Source: Oligoflexia bacterium (GTDB lineage: Bacteria > Bdellovibrionota > JAFGOL01). Taken from it: 9,308 nucleotides of DNA. Of the stretch, positions 1-4,545 are shown piece after piece; position 1 is the first letter of the stretch, and the number at the start of each line of letters is the position of its first letter. The DNA lies in contig JAFGOL010000050.1 in assembly GCA_016926495.1 (NCBI GenBank), forward strand, positions 1 to 9,308, in the 5' to 3' direction. Under the pieces are notes generated by a model. That model did not search any database and was not told the DNA's origin. It was given only the letters and a program-made list of their open reading frames with translations. The position numbers and the translations under genes were made by a program.

Positions 1-373
1 ACAAAATATAGTTATAGAAGCCGACCCCTTGCAAATAAAGGAGACCATATCCAATATATTAAACAACGCCTACGATGCTGTCCCGAAAGAAGACGGCAAA
101 ATTGATATAACTACAGAAAATAGGGGCGACTATATCGGTATTTTTATAAAAGATAACGGAATCGGTATACCTGATGAACATATGCAGAAAATATTTGATC
201 CGTTCTTTTCTACTAAGGCAAAAGGGACCGGGCTTGGCCTTGCTGTTTGCCGTCAGATTGTAGACTTTCACAAGGGTAAAATCCTGATAGAAAGTAAGCC
301 CGGTAAGGGAACAACAGTAAATATAGAGTTACCTCTAAAGCACAATAGGTTAGATATTAAGAAAAAAGATTGA
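1..373 (+). CDS. Sensor histidine kinase, C-terminal ATPase domain (5' truncated by window)
   Basis: This is the last ~123 codons of a two-component sensor kinase, read in the frame starting at position 2. The reading frame is open to the window edge, so the sensor part and the phospho-accepting His box lie outside. The HATPase_c domain is complete in its key motifs, in order: an N-box (NNAYDA), the G1 box DNGIGIP, the F-box IFDPFFSTK and the G2 box GTGLGLAV, ending with the usual beta-strand and a short Lys-rich tail. The domain binds ATP to phosphorylate the kinase's own His, which then passes phosphate to a regulator. An internal TTG at 29 could be read as a start, but the residues before it (IEADP) fit the family, so the gene continues upstream. 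The stop is one base before the next gene's ATG, so the kinase and the NarL-type regulator are very likely a cognate pair in one operon. The input signal cannot be deduced. Confidence 0.95.
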   Translation, partial: QNIVIEADPLQIKETISNILNNAYDAVPKEDGKIDITTENRGDYIGIFIKDNGIGIPDEHMQKIFDPFFSTKAKGTGLGLAVCRQIVDFHKGKILIESKPGKGTTVNIELPLKHNRLDIKKKD

Positions 374-374
374 C

Positions 375-1058
375 ATGCGGACAAATCCGTCTGATTTCAT
401 AACAATGATTACAATCAAGGTATTGCTGGCCGAAGATCATACTGTTGTAAGACAGGGTATACGTTCCCTGCTCGAATCCGAAAAAGATATTTCCGTGATA
501 GGTGAAGCACAAACAGGAAGGGAAGCCGTTAAACTTGCAGAACAACTTCGCCCTTCCGTTATCCTTATGGACATCGGAATGCCTCTTTTAAACGGCACGG
601 AAGCAACCAGGCAGATATTAAAAGTTCTTCCCGATTGCAGGATATTGATTCTTTCCGCACACGATGACAGCGAATTAATAGAACAGGTATACGCTGCCGG
701 TGCATACGGATATTTGCTCAAGCATAATTCCTCAGACATGCTGGCTGCGGCAATACGTGAAGTGTATAAAGGTAAAAAGTTTTTCAGTCAGTCCGTTTTT
801 AAACGGCTTAAAACCATATTATCAGGCAGCAATCTGCAAATAACATCCAGGGAGACGGAGGTTCTACAGCTTATAGCGGAGGGTCTGGCAAACAAGCAGA
901 TTGCATATGAGCTTAATATCAGCATTAAAACAGTCGAAAAACACAGGCAGCATATAATGGAGAAACTGGGTATTCATGATACTGCAGGCCTTACCCGTTA
1001 TGCAGTTGCCAACGGGATTATTTTTGTACGAAAAGCCGATACGGTAACACAGGACTAG
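375..1058 (+). CDS. NarL/FixJ-type response regulator (receiver + LuxR HTH)
   Basis: A DNA-binding response regulator of 227 residues, close to the family length. The receiver domain has the acidic pair E20-D21, the phospho-acceptor D66 in VILMDIGMP, and the conserved K116 in GYLLK. After a linker, a LuxR/GerE helix-turn-helix runs from about residue 156 to 202, with ITSRETEVLQLIAEG, NKQIAYELNIS and KTVEKHRQHIMEKLGI. Phosphorylation should drive dimerisation and promoter binding. The start is uncertain. ATG at 375 sits one base after the kinase stop without a clear Shine-Dalgarno, which suggests translational coupling. ATG at 405 (MITIKVLLAEDH) gives the N-terminus usual for the family but also lacks a clear ribosome site. 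The product is probably the partner of the kinase upstream. Its target genes are not known. It lies in the same window as three copies of a palindromic promoter element, but nothing in the sequence proves a link. Confidence 0.95.
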   Translation: MRTNPSDFITMITIKVLLAEDHTVVRQGIRSLLESEKDISVIGEAQTGREAVKLAEQLRPSVILMDIGMPLLNGTEATRQILKVLPDCRILILSAHDDSELIEQVYAAGAYGYLLKHNSSDMLAAAIREVYKGKKFFSQSVFKRLKTILSGSNLQITSRETEVLQLIAEGLANKQIAYELNISIKTVEKHRQHIMEKLGIHDTAGLTRYAVANGIIFVRKADTVTQD

Positions 1059-1065
1059 AAAACCG

Positions 1066-1239
1066 TTAAATGAACAGCCTGAGTACTCCGATCATCTCTT
1101 TATATTCACCTATAATATGCTTTTTACGCAGCTTATAAATTGTTTTTCTCCAATATCCTCCGTTATAGAATTTAAACCATACCTCGCTTATCCTGCCTTT
1201 GCTTTCTTTATCATTTTTTCTGTGATAATTTCTATTCAT
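1066..1239 (-). CDS. Small basic protein of unknown function (57 aa)
   Basis: I do not recognise this protein. The minus strand carries an uninterrupted ORF from ATG (1239-1237) to TAA (1068-1066), 57 codons plus stop. A good ribosome site, AGAGGT, lies at 1250-1245, six bases from the end of AGAGG to the ATG. The product is strongly basic and rich in Lys, Arg and Tyr, with two Trp residues in a central block (SEVWFKFYNGGYWRKTIYKL), and a more hydrophobic end (EMIGVLRLFI). No signal peptide, Cys motif or membrane helix is apparent. The composition would suit a nucleic-acid or ribosome-associated peptide, but that is a guess. It converges on the NarL-type regulator with only seven bases between the stop codons. 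Upstream lies the opposite-strand copy of the window's repeated promoter element, in the orientation that would drive this ORF. The start codon, ribosome site and length make it more likely real than not, but homologues would be needed to settle it. Confidence 0.55.
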   Translation of the reverse strand: MNRNYHRKNDKESKGRISEVWFKFYNGGYWRKTIYKLRKKHIIGEYKEMIGVLRLFI

Positions 1240-1244
1240 CTTCA

Positions 1245-1250
1245 ACCTCT
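1245..1250 (-). promoter_or_regulatory. Ribosome binding site of the 57-aa minus-strand ORF
   Basis: On the minus strand the bases read AGAGGT, followed by tgaag and then ATG at 1239. The spacing is ideal for a Shine-Dalgarno site. It is the main reason for calling the otherwise overlooked small ORF. Confidence 0.5.
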
Positions 1251-1304
1251 CATATTATTTTATTCTTAAAACTGTAACATATTAAATCCGTATTAAATTT
1301 AATC

Positions 1305-1325
1305 TATGGGGTGAAAACCCCACAT
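1305..1325 (-). promoter_or_regulatory. Inverted-repeat operator candidate (variant copy A of the 20-bp element)
   Basis: The plus strand reads tggggt-gaaa-acccca (1307-1322), a perfect 6-bp inverted repeat around four bases. Read on the minus strand, gtggggttttcaccccata matches the element found twice further right (gtagggttttaccccata), with one substitution and one inserted C. It lies between two divergent transcription units: the 57-aa minus-strand ORF and the rightward receiver/glutaredoxin/FTR genes. On the minus strand a TTTAAT (1286-1281) follows the element at 18 bases, close to the 16 seen in the other two copies. On the plus strand a TTGAGC/TATAAA promoter begins 12 bases after the repeat. 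I infer a shared binding site for a dimeric regulator. No T-run follows on either strand, so it is not a standard terminator. Confidence 0.5.
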
Positions 1326-1333
1326 AAAATAAT

Positions 1334-1362
1334 TTGAGCAGGACACCTAAACTTGGTATAAA
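1334..1362 (+). promoter_or_regulatory. Sigma70-type promoter for the receiver/glutaredoxin/FTR genes
   Basis: TTGAGC at 1334-1339 and TATAAA at 1357-1362 are separated by exactly 17 bases, a good housekeeping-type promoter. Transcription would begin near 1369-1370, leaving a very short leader that just includes the GGAG ribosome site (1370-1373) of the gene starting at 1380. The short leader is a reason for caution. The inverted repeat at 1305-1325 lies just upstream of the -35 box. Confidence 0.45.
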
Positions 1363-1379
1363 TGATTTTGGAGATATTA

Positions 1380-1742
1380 ATGAACCAAAAAATACTTATA
1401 GCAGATGACGATGAAATATTGTGCCAGGAAATATCGGAGATACTTTCATACGAAGGATATTCGGTAACAAGTACCTCAACGACCGAGGACGCAAAAAAAA
1501 TTATAGATGAGTTTGTTTTTGATATAGCGGTTTTTGACTATAAGATGCAGTCACTCACTGGCATAGACTTGTTAAAAAAGGTTAAGATGAAAAATTCTGA
1601 AACCAGGATTATTATAATGTCCGGCAGACCTTTTATGGTTAAGATACTGGAACAGGAGAATGTATTACATCTTGTTTCCGGCATTCTTATAAAACCCTTT
1701 AACGACGTTCTTTTGCTTGAAACATTAAGGGACGCAAAATAA
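1380..1742 (+). CDS. Single-domain response regulator (receiver only)
   Basis: A free-standing CheY-like receiver of 120 residues with no output domain. It has the acidic triplet D9-D11 (IADDDE), the phospho-acceptor D53 (AVFDYKM), the switch residue S81 (IIMSGRP) and K105 (LIKPF). An earlier in-frame ATG at 1362 exists. ATG at 1380 is preferred because GGAG lies six bases before it and MNQKILIADDDE is the usual receiver N-terminus. Such proteins act by phospho-relay or by docking onto a partner, so the output must come from elsewhere. It is the first gene of a rightward group, 25 bases ahead of a glutaredoxin-like gene. No kinase adjoins it, and the kinase at the left edge already has its own regulator. 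Its signalling partner is therefore unknown, and the link with thiol-redox genes is notable. Confidence 0.93.
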   Translation: MNQKILIADDDEILCQEISEILSYEGYSVTSTSTTEDAKKIIDEFVFDIAVFDYKMQSLTGIDLLKKVKMKNSETRIIIMSGRPFMVKILEQENVLHLVSGILIKPFNDVLLLETLRDAK

Positions 1743-1767
1743 CCCTTAAAATCAGATAAGGAATAAC

Positions 1768-2064
1768 ATGGATACTAATTTAAACTTTATCAATGAAGAA
1801 GGAACCGTAATTAAGCATGAACTTACAGTTTACATGCTTTCCACGTGCGGATTTTGCAAAAAGGCCCTCCGGTTCCTTAGGGAAAATTCCATAAAGTTCA
1901 GGTATATCTATTTTGACGAACTGGAACGGGAATTGCGAGACAACATAATAGCCGAACTGACCGGACAGTTTAAAAAACGCATGTCATTCCCTTTTGTTGT
2001 AATAGATAACAAAAGGTGCCTGACGGGTTTTGACAAAGAAGAATGGGAAAATGAATTTTTATGA
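1768..2064 (+). CDS. Glutaredoxin-like thiol-disulfide protein
   Basis: A 98-residue thioredoxin-fold protein with the active site C27-G-F-C30 following the first strand (TVYMLSTCGFCKKA), the cis-proline site in SFPFVVIDN (P75), and the GF turn (G87-F88) typical of glutaredoxin and NrdH families. These small proteins exchange dithiols in the cytoplasm, passing electrons to ribonucleotide reductase or other targets. The first ~18 residues precede the usual glutaredoxin start and show no signal peptide. An additional Cys, C84, is present. AAGGA lies just before the ATG. The stop overlaps the start of the FTR-like gene (ATGA), so the two are translated together. I infer that the Fe-S protein downstream reduces this protein. 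Whether it uses glutathione is not visible. The CGFC centre differs from the classical CPYC. Confidence 0.88.
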   Translation: MDTNLNFINEEGTVIKHELTVYMLSTCGFCKKALRFLRENSIKFRYIYFDELERELRDNIIAELTGQFKKRMSFPFVVIDNKRCLTGFDKEEWENEFL

Positions 2065-2384
2065 ACAAAAAAACAATCGAAGATACTCTAAGGTTTATTA
2101 CGATGGTAGCGGACAAACAGGCATGGAAAGTAACCAGTGACGTTGAACTGCTTGGGATTCTTGCCGAAGGCCTTGCTAAAAATTTCAACAGGTACGGATA
2201 TTTTTCATGTCCGTGCAGACTGGCTGAAGCTGTAAGAGATAAAGACAGGGATATTATTTGTCCGTGCGTATACGCACGCCCTGACATCGAAGAATACGGG
2301 CACTGTTACTGCGGTTTGTACCTTGGTCAGGTTTTTTTTGACTCAGGAAAACTTCCTGAATCAATTCCCGAAAGGCGGCTTTAG
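2061..2384 (+). CDS. Ferredoxin:thioredoxin reductase catalytic-subunit-like Fe-S protein
   Basis: A 107-residue protein with the full cysteine pattern of the FTR catalytic (beta) subunit: C50-P-C52-R, C67-P-C69 and C82-Y-C84. By family knowledge, C50, C67, C69 and C82 should hold the [4Fe-4S] cluster, and C52 and C84 form the redox-active disulfide beside it. The family enzyme takes single electrons from ferredoxin and reduces a thioredoxin-type disulfide. Two differences from the plant or cyanobacterial enzyme are visible: the His of the CHC motif is Tyr83 here, although His81 precedes it, and the gap from C69 to C82 is longer. No variable (alpha) subunit gene is nearby, as in other non-photosynthetic FTR-like systems. 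Its start overlaps the glutaredoxin-like stop by four bases, which marks that protein as the probable partner. The Fe-S assignment is firm from the motif. The electron donor is inferred. Confidence 0.9.
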   Translation: MNKKTIEDTLRFITMVADKQAWKVTSDVELLGILAEGLAKNFNRYGYFSCPCRLAEAVRDKDRDIICPCVYARPDIEEYGHCYCGLYLGQVFFDSGKLPESIPERRL

Positions 2385-2386
2385 CC

Positions 2387-2428
2387 CGGTAGGGTTTTAC
2401 CCCATATAATTTCCTTATTTTTTATAAT
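2387..2428 (+). promoter_or_regulatory. Promoter with 20-bp operator element (copy B) for the nitroreductase gene
   Basis: The element cggtagggttttaccccata (2387-2406) contains the inverted repeat gggt-ttt-accc. Sixteen bases later comes a perfect TATAAT (2423-2428). The bases 17 before the -10 box (ccccat) do not resemble a sigma70 -35 box, so an activator sitting over the -35 region is likely. The centre falls about 38-40 bases before the expected start of transcription. The ATG of the next gene is 126 bases from the element's first base. The whole arrangement is repeated exactly at 3528-3569. A second TATAAT (2405-2410) overlaps the element's end. A TTGACT at 2438 has only weak -10 candidates behind it. 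Confidence 0.6.
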
Positions 2429-2512
2429 AAAAATCAATTGACTCAAAATAAAATAATCACAGATATGAAATATTAAAACCTGACAAAAAAATAATAAAAG
2501 GGAGATAAATGT

Positions 2513-3136
2513 ATGGATTTACTGGAATCAATAAAAGGAAGAAGGTCTATAAACTTTTTTGACCCAAATAGAGAGATCCCAACAGGCAAGATTGAAGATC
2601 TACTCAAAATTGCAAATTTGGCGCCATCTTCTTTTAACCTTCAACCATGGGAAGTAATTGTAGTTAAAACAAAACAGAATAAGGCAAGATTAAAAAGACT
2701 TGCATTTAACCAGCCAAAGGTTGAAGAAGCTTCAGCAGTATTCATCCTAATCGCAAATCCTTATGCTGTTGAGGACAACCTTGATACTGTGCTGGATATA
2801 ATGATTAAAAGGGGGTACATAAAAAATGAGGAAAGAGATCACTATAAATCTTTACCTTTTAAACTTTACGGGAAGCAGGATTCAGAGACACGAATACACT
2901 TCGCTATAAAAAATACAGCATTTTTTGCAATGAATTTAATGAATGCTGCAAGAGGGTTGGAGTTAGAAACACACCCAATGGATGGTATTAATTCTGAAGG
3001 AATCAAGGAGGAATTCAAAATTGATAAACATAAAATAATACCTTTATTGCTTGCTGTCGGTTATGCAAAAAAAGATTTGCAATTGTTACCCAGAGGTTAC
3101 AGAAGAGATTTAGAAAAATTTGTAAAATACGAGTAA
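2513..3136 (+). CDS. Nitroreductase-family FMN oxidoreductase
   Basis: A 207-residue member of the NfsB/NOX nitroreductase family: cytoplasmic FMN dimers that use NAD(P)H to reduce nitro compounds, quinones, flavins or other acceptors. Visible family features are the N-terminal FMN-phosphate motif R10-R11-S12 (GRRSINFF), the APSSFNLQPW segment (residues 37-46), the HPMDG loop (154-158) and the C-terminal basic patch around R194-R198 (PRGYRRDL). The length is standard. AAGGGAG at 2498-2504 supports the ATG at 2513. The gene stands alone after the repeated promoter element and is followed after 57 bases by a small membrane protein gene. It uses AGA for Arg rather often and a short count gave about 36% GC, slightly below the oxidoreductase genes; this is too weak to claim transfer. 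Shared control with the superoxide reductase gene suggests a role in redox stress. The true substrate is unknown. Confidence 0.93.
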   Translation: MDLLESIKGRRSINFFDPNREIPTGKIEDLLKIANLAPSSFNLQPWEVIVVKTKQNKARLKRLAFNQPKVEEASAVFILIANPYAVEDNLDTVLDIMIKRGYIKNEERDHYKSLPFKLYGKQDSETRIHFAIKNTAFFAMNLMNAARGLELETHPMDGINSEGIKEEFKIDKHKIIPLLLAVGYAKKDLQLLPRGYRRDLEKFVKYE

Positions 3137-3193
3137 TTATTAGATGATCAACCAAAATGTTCGTAATAAATACAGGAAGTAAGGTGTAATATC

Positions 3194-3385
3194 ATGAGAA
3201 TAGAAACATTATATAAATATATGCCAGGAATTATTTTGATCCTGTTTGGTATTTTAATCTTATTGTATCCGATGTTACTGGTTTTCTTTGTTTCAATATT
3301 TTTTATAGGTATAGGCATTTTATATTTAAAATTTATTGAAAAGATTAAATTTATTAATACTTCAGAAAAAAATGATTATTTATAA
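3194..3385 (+). CDS. Small hydrophobic membrane protein (63 aa), DUF308/HdeD-like hairpin
   Basis: A 63-residue protein that is almost entirely hydrophobic between residues 11 and 47: PGIILILFGILILLYP followed by MLLVFFVSIFFIGIGILYLKF, then a Lys-rich tail (KFIEKIKF). This reads as two membrane helices turning at Pro26, with the basic end probably cytoplasmic. The pattern PG-x-G-x-P, then a Gly-rich second helix, resembles one repeat of the DUF308/HdeD membrane family, but I cannot confirm membership by eye. AAGGTG lies seven bases before the ATG. It follows the nitroreductase gene by 57 bases with no visible terminator, so the two may share a transcript. Its function is unknown. Confidence 0.65.
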   Translation: MRIETLYKYMPGIILILFGILILLYPMLLVFFVSIFFIGIGILYLKFIEKIKFINTSEKNDYL

Positions 3386-3403
3386 GCAAAAGGTGCGCAT
3401 AAT

Positions 3404-3533
3404 CATGGTGCCTGTGAATATAGCATTTTCAGATCTCTTCACTGTACAAAATCAAATGACCTGGCACACAACTTTCGGAAAAGAGAAACTTTGGTTAAAT
3501 ATCCAGGTAATTGATAAAAACTTTGCACGGTAG
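3404..3533 (+). CDS. Doubtful 42-aa ORF
   Basis: An ORF starting with ATG at 3404, preceded by AAGGTG nine bases upstream, encodes 42 residues (beginning MVPVNIAFSDLFTVQN). I do not recognise it. It has no domain, membrane helix or Cys motif, and its TAG stop lies inside the repeated promoter element that begins at 3528. The same reading frame extends further left, overlapping the membrane protein gene, but that part is not convincing. It may be a chance ORF or a gene remnant. Apart from this, 3386-3527 shows nothing I can identify. Confidence 0.2.
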
Positions 3534-3569
3534 GGTTTTACCCCATAGAATACCTGCATGTTCTATAGT
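3528..3569 (+). promoter_or_regulatory. Promoter with 20-bp operator element (copy C) for the superoxide reductase/ferritin/oxidoreductase genes
   Basis: The element at 3528-3547 is base-for-base the same 20-mer as at 2387-2406. After 16 bases comes TATAGT (3564-3569), one mismatch from the -10 consensus. As at the other site, no sigma70 -35 box is present in its place, and the next ATG (3654) is 126 bases from the element's first base. The left flanks also resemble each other (ctttgcacggt here, ctttagcccggt there). Transcription would start near 3576, giving a leader of about 78 bases. Nothing else identifiable lies in the leader up to 3640, where the ribosome site AAAGGAG (3641-3647) begins. 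Confidence 0.6.
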
Positions 3570-3653
3570 AAACCTCTAATCGGCATGAAATAAAACAAAC
3601 TCGTTGTTGAATTTCAAGCCTGCTTAAAAATATTAAAATTAAAGGAGAAAGAA

Positions 3654-4094
3654 ATGGACTATTTTATCTGTAATGTATGCGGTCATTTAGCTTTTAACGA
3701 TGCACCCGATAAATGCCCTGTGTGTGAGGCGGCAAAGGAAGAATTTAAGCAAAACAACAAAATTTTTGTTGAATCAGAGGAAAAAAGTCCCGAAGCAAGT
3801 GTGAAACATGTTCCTTACGTTATGATAAAAAAGGAATGCGGACTTATCAAGGATTCATCATGTGTGGATGCTGTTATAAAAATAGGTGAAGTAACGCACC
3901 CCATGGAAACCAAGCATTTTATCATGTTTATAGACTGTTACCTTGATAACAGGTTTGCAACAAGAATACACCTTAGTCCGAACGGCATATTTGCCGCCGG
4001 ATGTTTACATATTAAGGATCAGAACGCAAAAAAACTTACGGTTGTGGAAAACTGCAACATACACGGCTACTGGATGAAAGAAGTTAATTTATAA
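3654..4094 (+). CDS. Superoxide reductase with N-terminal rubredoxin-like domain
   Basis: A 146-residue fusion. The N-terminal ~35 residues form a short rubredoxin-like iron site of the rubrerythrin type: C6-x2-C9-G and C21-P-x-C24, 11 residues apart. This differs from the desulforedoxin domain (with adjacent Cys) of classical desulfoferrodoxin. After a charged linker, the neelaredoxin/superoxide reductase domain carries all five ligands expected for the catalytic Fe(His)4Cys site: H52 (KHVP), H82 (THPM), H88 (KHFI), C134 and H137 (CNIHG). Lys51, matching the catalytic Lys, is kept. The Glu before it in desulfoferrodoxin (EKHVP) is Val50 here. The enzyme reduces superoxide to peroxide without making oxygen, which suits anaerobes. 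The rubredoxin-like domain probably feeds electrons to it. A strong AAAGGAG lies six bases before the ATG. It leads a tight operon, 18 bases before the ferritin-like gene. Confidence 0.93.
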   Translation: MDYFICNVCGHLAFNDAPDKCPVCEAAKEEFKQNNKIFVESEEKSPEASVKHVPYVMIKKECGLIKDSSCVDAVIKIGEVTHPMETKHFIMFIDCYLDNRFATRIHLSPNGIFAAGCLHIKDQNAKKLTVVENCNIHGYWMKEVNL

Positions 4095-4112
4095 TAAATC
4101 GGAGGTAAGAAA

Positions 4113-4535
4113 ATGTCAGTATCAACGGAAAAACTAATTGATTTGTTAAATCATGACCTGGAACTGGAATATTCCGCCGCAATCCAGTATATAAATCATG
4201 CGGCGGTAATGAGCGGTGCTGCATACGGAGATATCATCAAGGAACTTAAAATACATTCAACAGAGGAAATGCAGCATGCACAAATACTTGCAGATCAGAT
4301 TGATTACCTGGGTGGCAAACCCAGTGTAAAAGTAGGGGAAGTACACACTGCCGAAGGTAACGACGAGATGCTCGTCCATGACCTTGCTGGAGAGGATGAC
4401 GCGATATCCCGTTACAAGGTAAGGATACATCAGGCAGAAGAACTTCAGGAATACGCATTGGCACAACAACTAAGGACTATACTGGCAATGGAACAGGAAC
4501 ACGCTATGGACCTTAAACAGGCACTTGGAAGATAA
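4113..4535 (+). CDS. Bacterioferritin-like diiron ferritin
   Basis: A 140-residue four-helix ferritin-superfamily protein. All six ligands of a bacterioferritin-type dinuclear iron site can be matched: E19 (ELEYSAAIQY), E52 and H55 (EEMQHA), E94 (AGEDD), and E127 and H130 (EQEH). The Met at the position of the bacterioferritin haem ligand (M53) is also present, but this Met is common in non-haem relatives, so haem binding is undecided. It is shorter than the 158 residues of typical bacterioferritin, mainly at the C-terminus. It should oxidise Fe(II) with peroxide or oxygen and store or sequester iron in the cytoplasm. A good GGAGG precedes the ATG. Lying between the superoxide reductase, which makes peroxide, and an Fe-S enzyme, it could consume both peroxide and free iron. 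The next gene begins about 10 bases after its stop. Confidence 0.9.
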   Translation: MSVSTEKLIDLLNHDLELEYSAAIQYINHAAVMSGAAYGDIIKELKIHSTEEMQHAQILADQIDYLGGKPSVKVGEVHTAEGNDEMLVHDLAGEDDAISRYKVRIHQAEELQEYALAQQLRTILAMEQEHAMDLKQALGR

Positions 4536-4545
4536 GATTAAAGTT

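Noticed and set aside
437..739. Long minus-strand ORFs opposite known genes (also at 1970-2287, 4246-4469, 5199-5402, 5458-5697, 6506-6922)
   Set aside because: They lie wholly or mainly within well-identified genes on the other strand, have no recognisable domains, and are explained as frame shadows.
1307..1322. Perfect 6-bp hairpin with a gaaa loop, as a possible intrinsic terminator
   Set aside because: No T-run follows on either strand, it lies between divergent units where no terminator is needed, and it matches the promoter element found elsewhere.
1059..1361. CRISPR, tRNA or riboswitch in the largest gene-poor stretch
   Set aside because: No spaced repeats, cloverleaf or known aptamer core could be found. 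The stretch is accounted for by the small minus-strand ORF, the inverted repeat and a promoter.
2343..2359. 7-bp inverted repeat tcaggaa-aac-ttcctga near the end of the FTR-like gene
   Set aside because: It lies inside coding sequence, and the nearby T-run precedes it instead of following it, so it does not fit a terminator. It is not repeated elsewhere.
2387..2512. Sigma54 promoter with the 20-mer as a distant activator site
   Set aside because: No GG-N10-GC (-24/-12) pattern was found between the element and the ATG here or at 3548-3653, while a TATAAT-type box sits at the same distance in both.
2513..3385. Recent horizontal transfer of the nitroreductase and membrane protein genes
   Set aside because: GC is only a few percent lower in short counts, AGA use is slightly higher, and there are no flanking repeats, integrase or tRNA.
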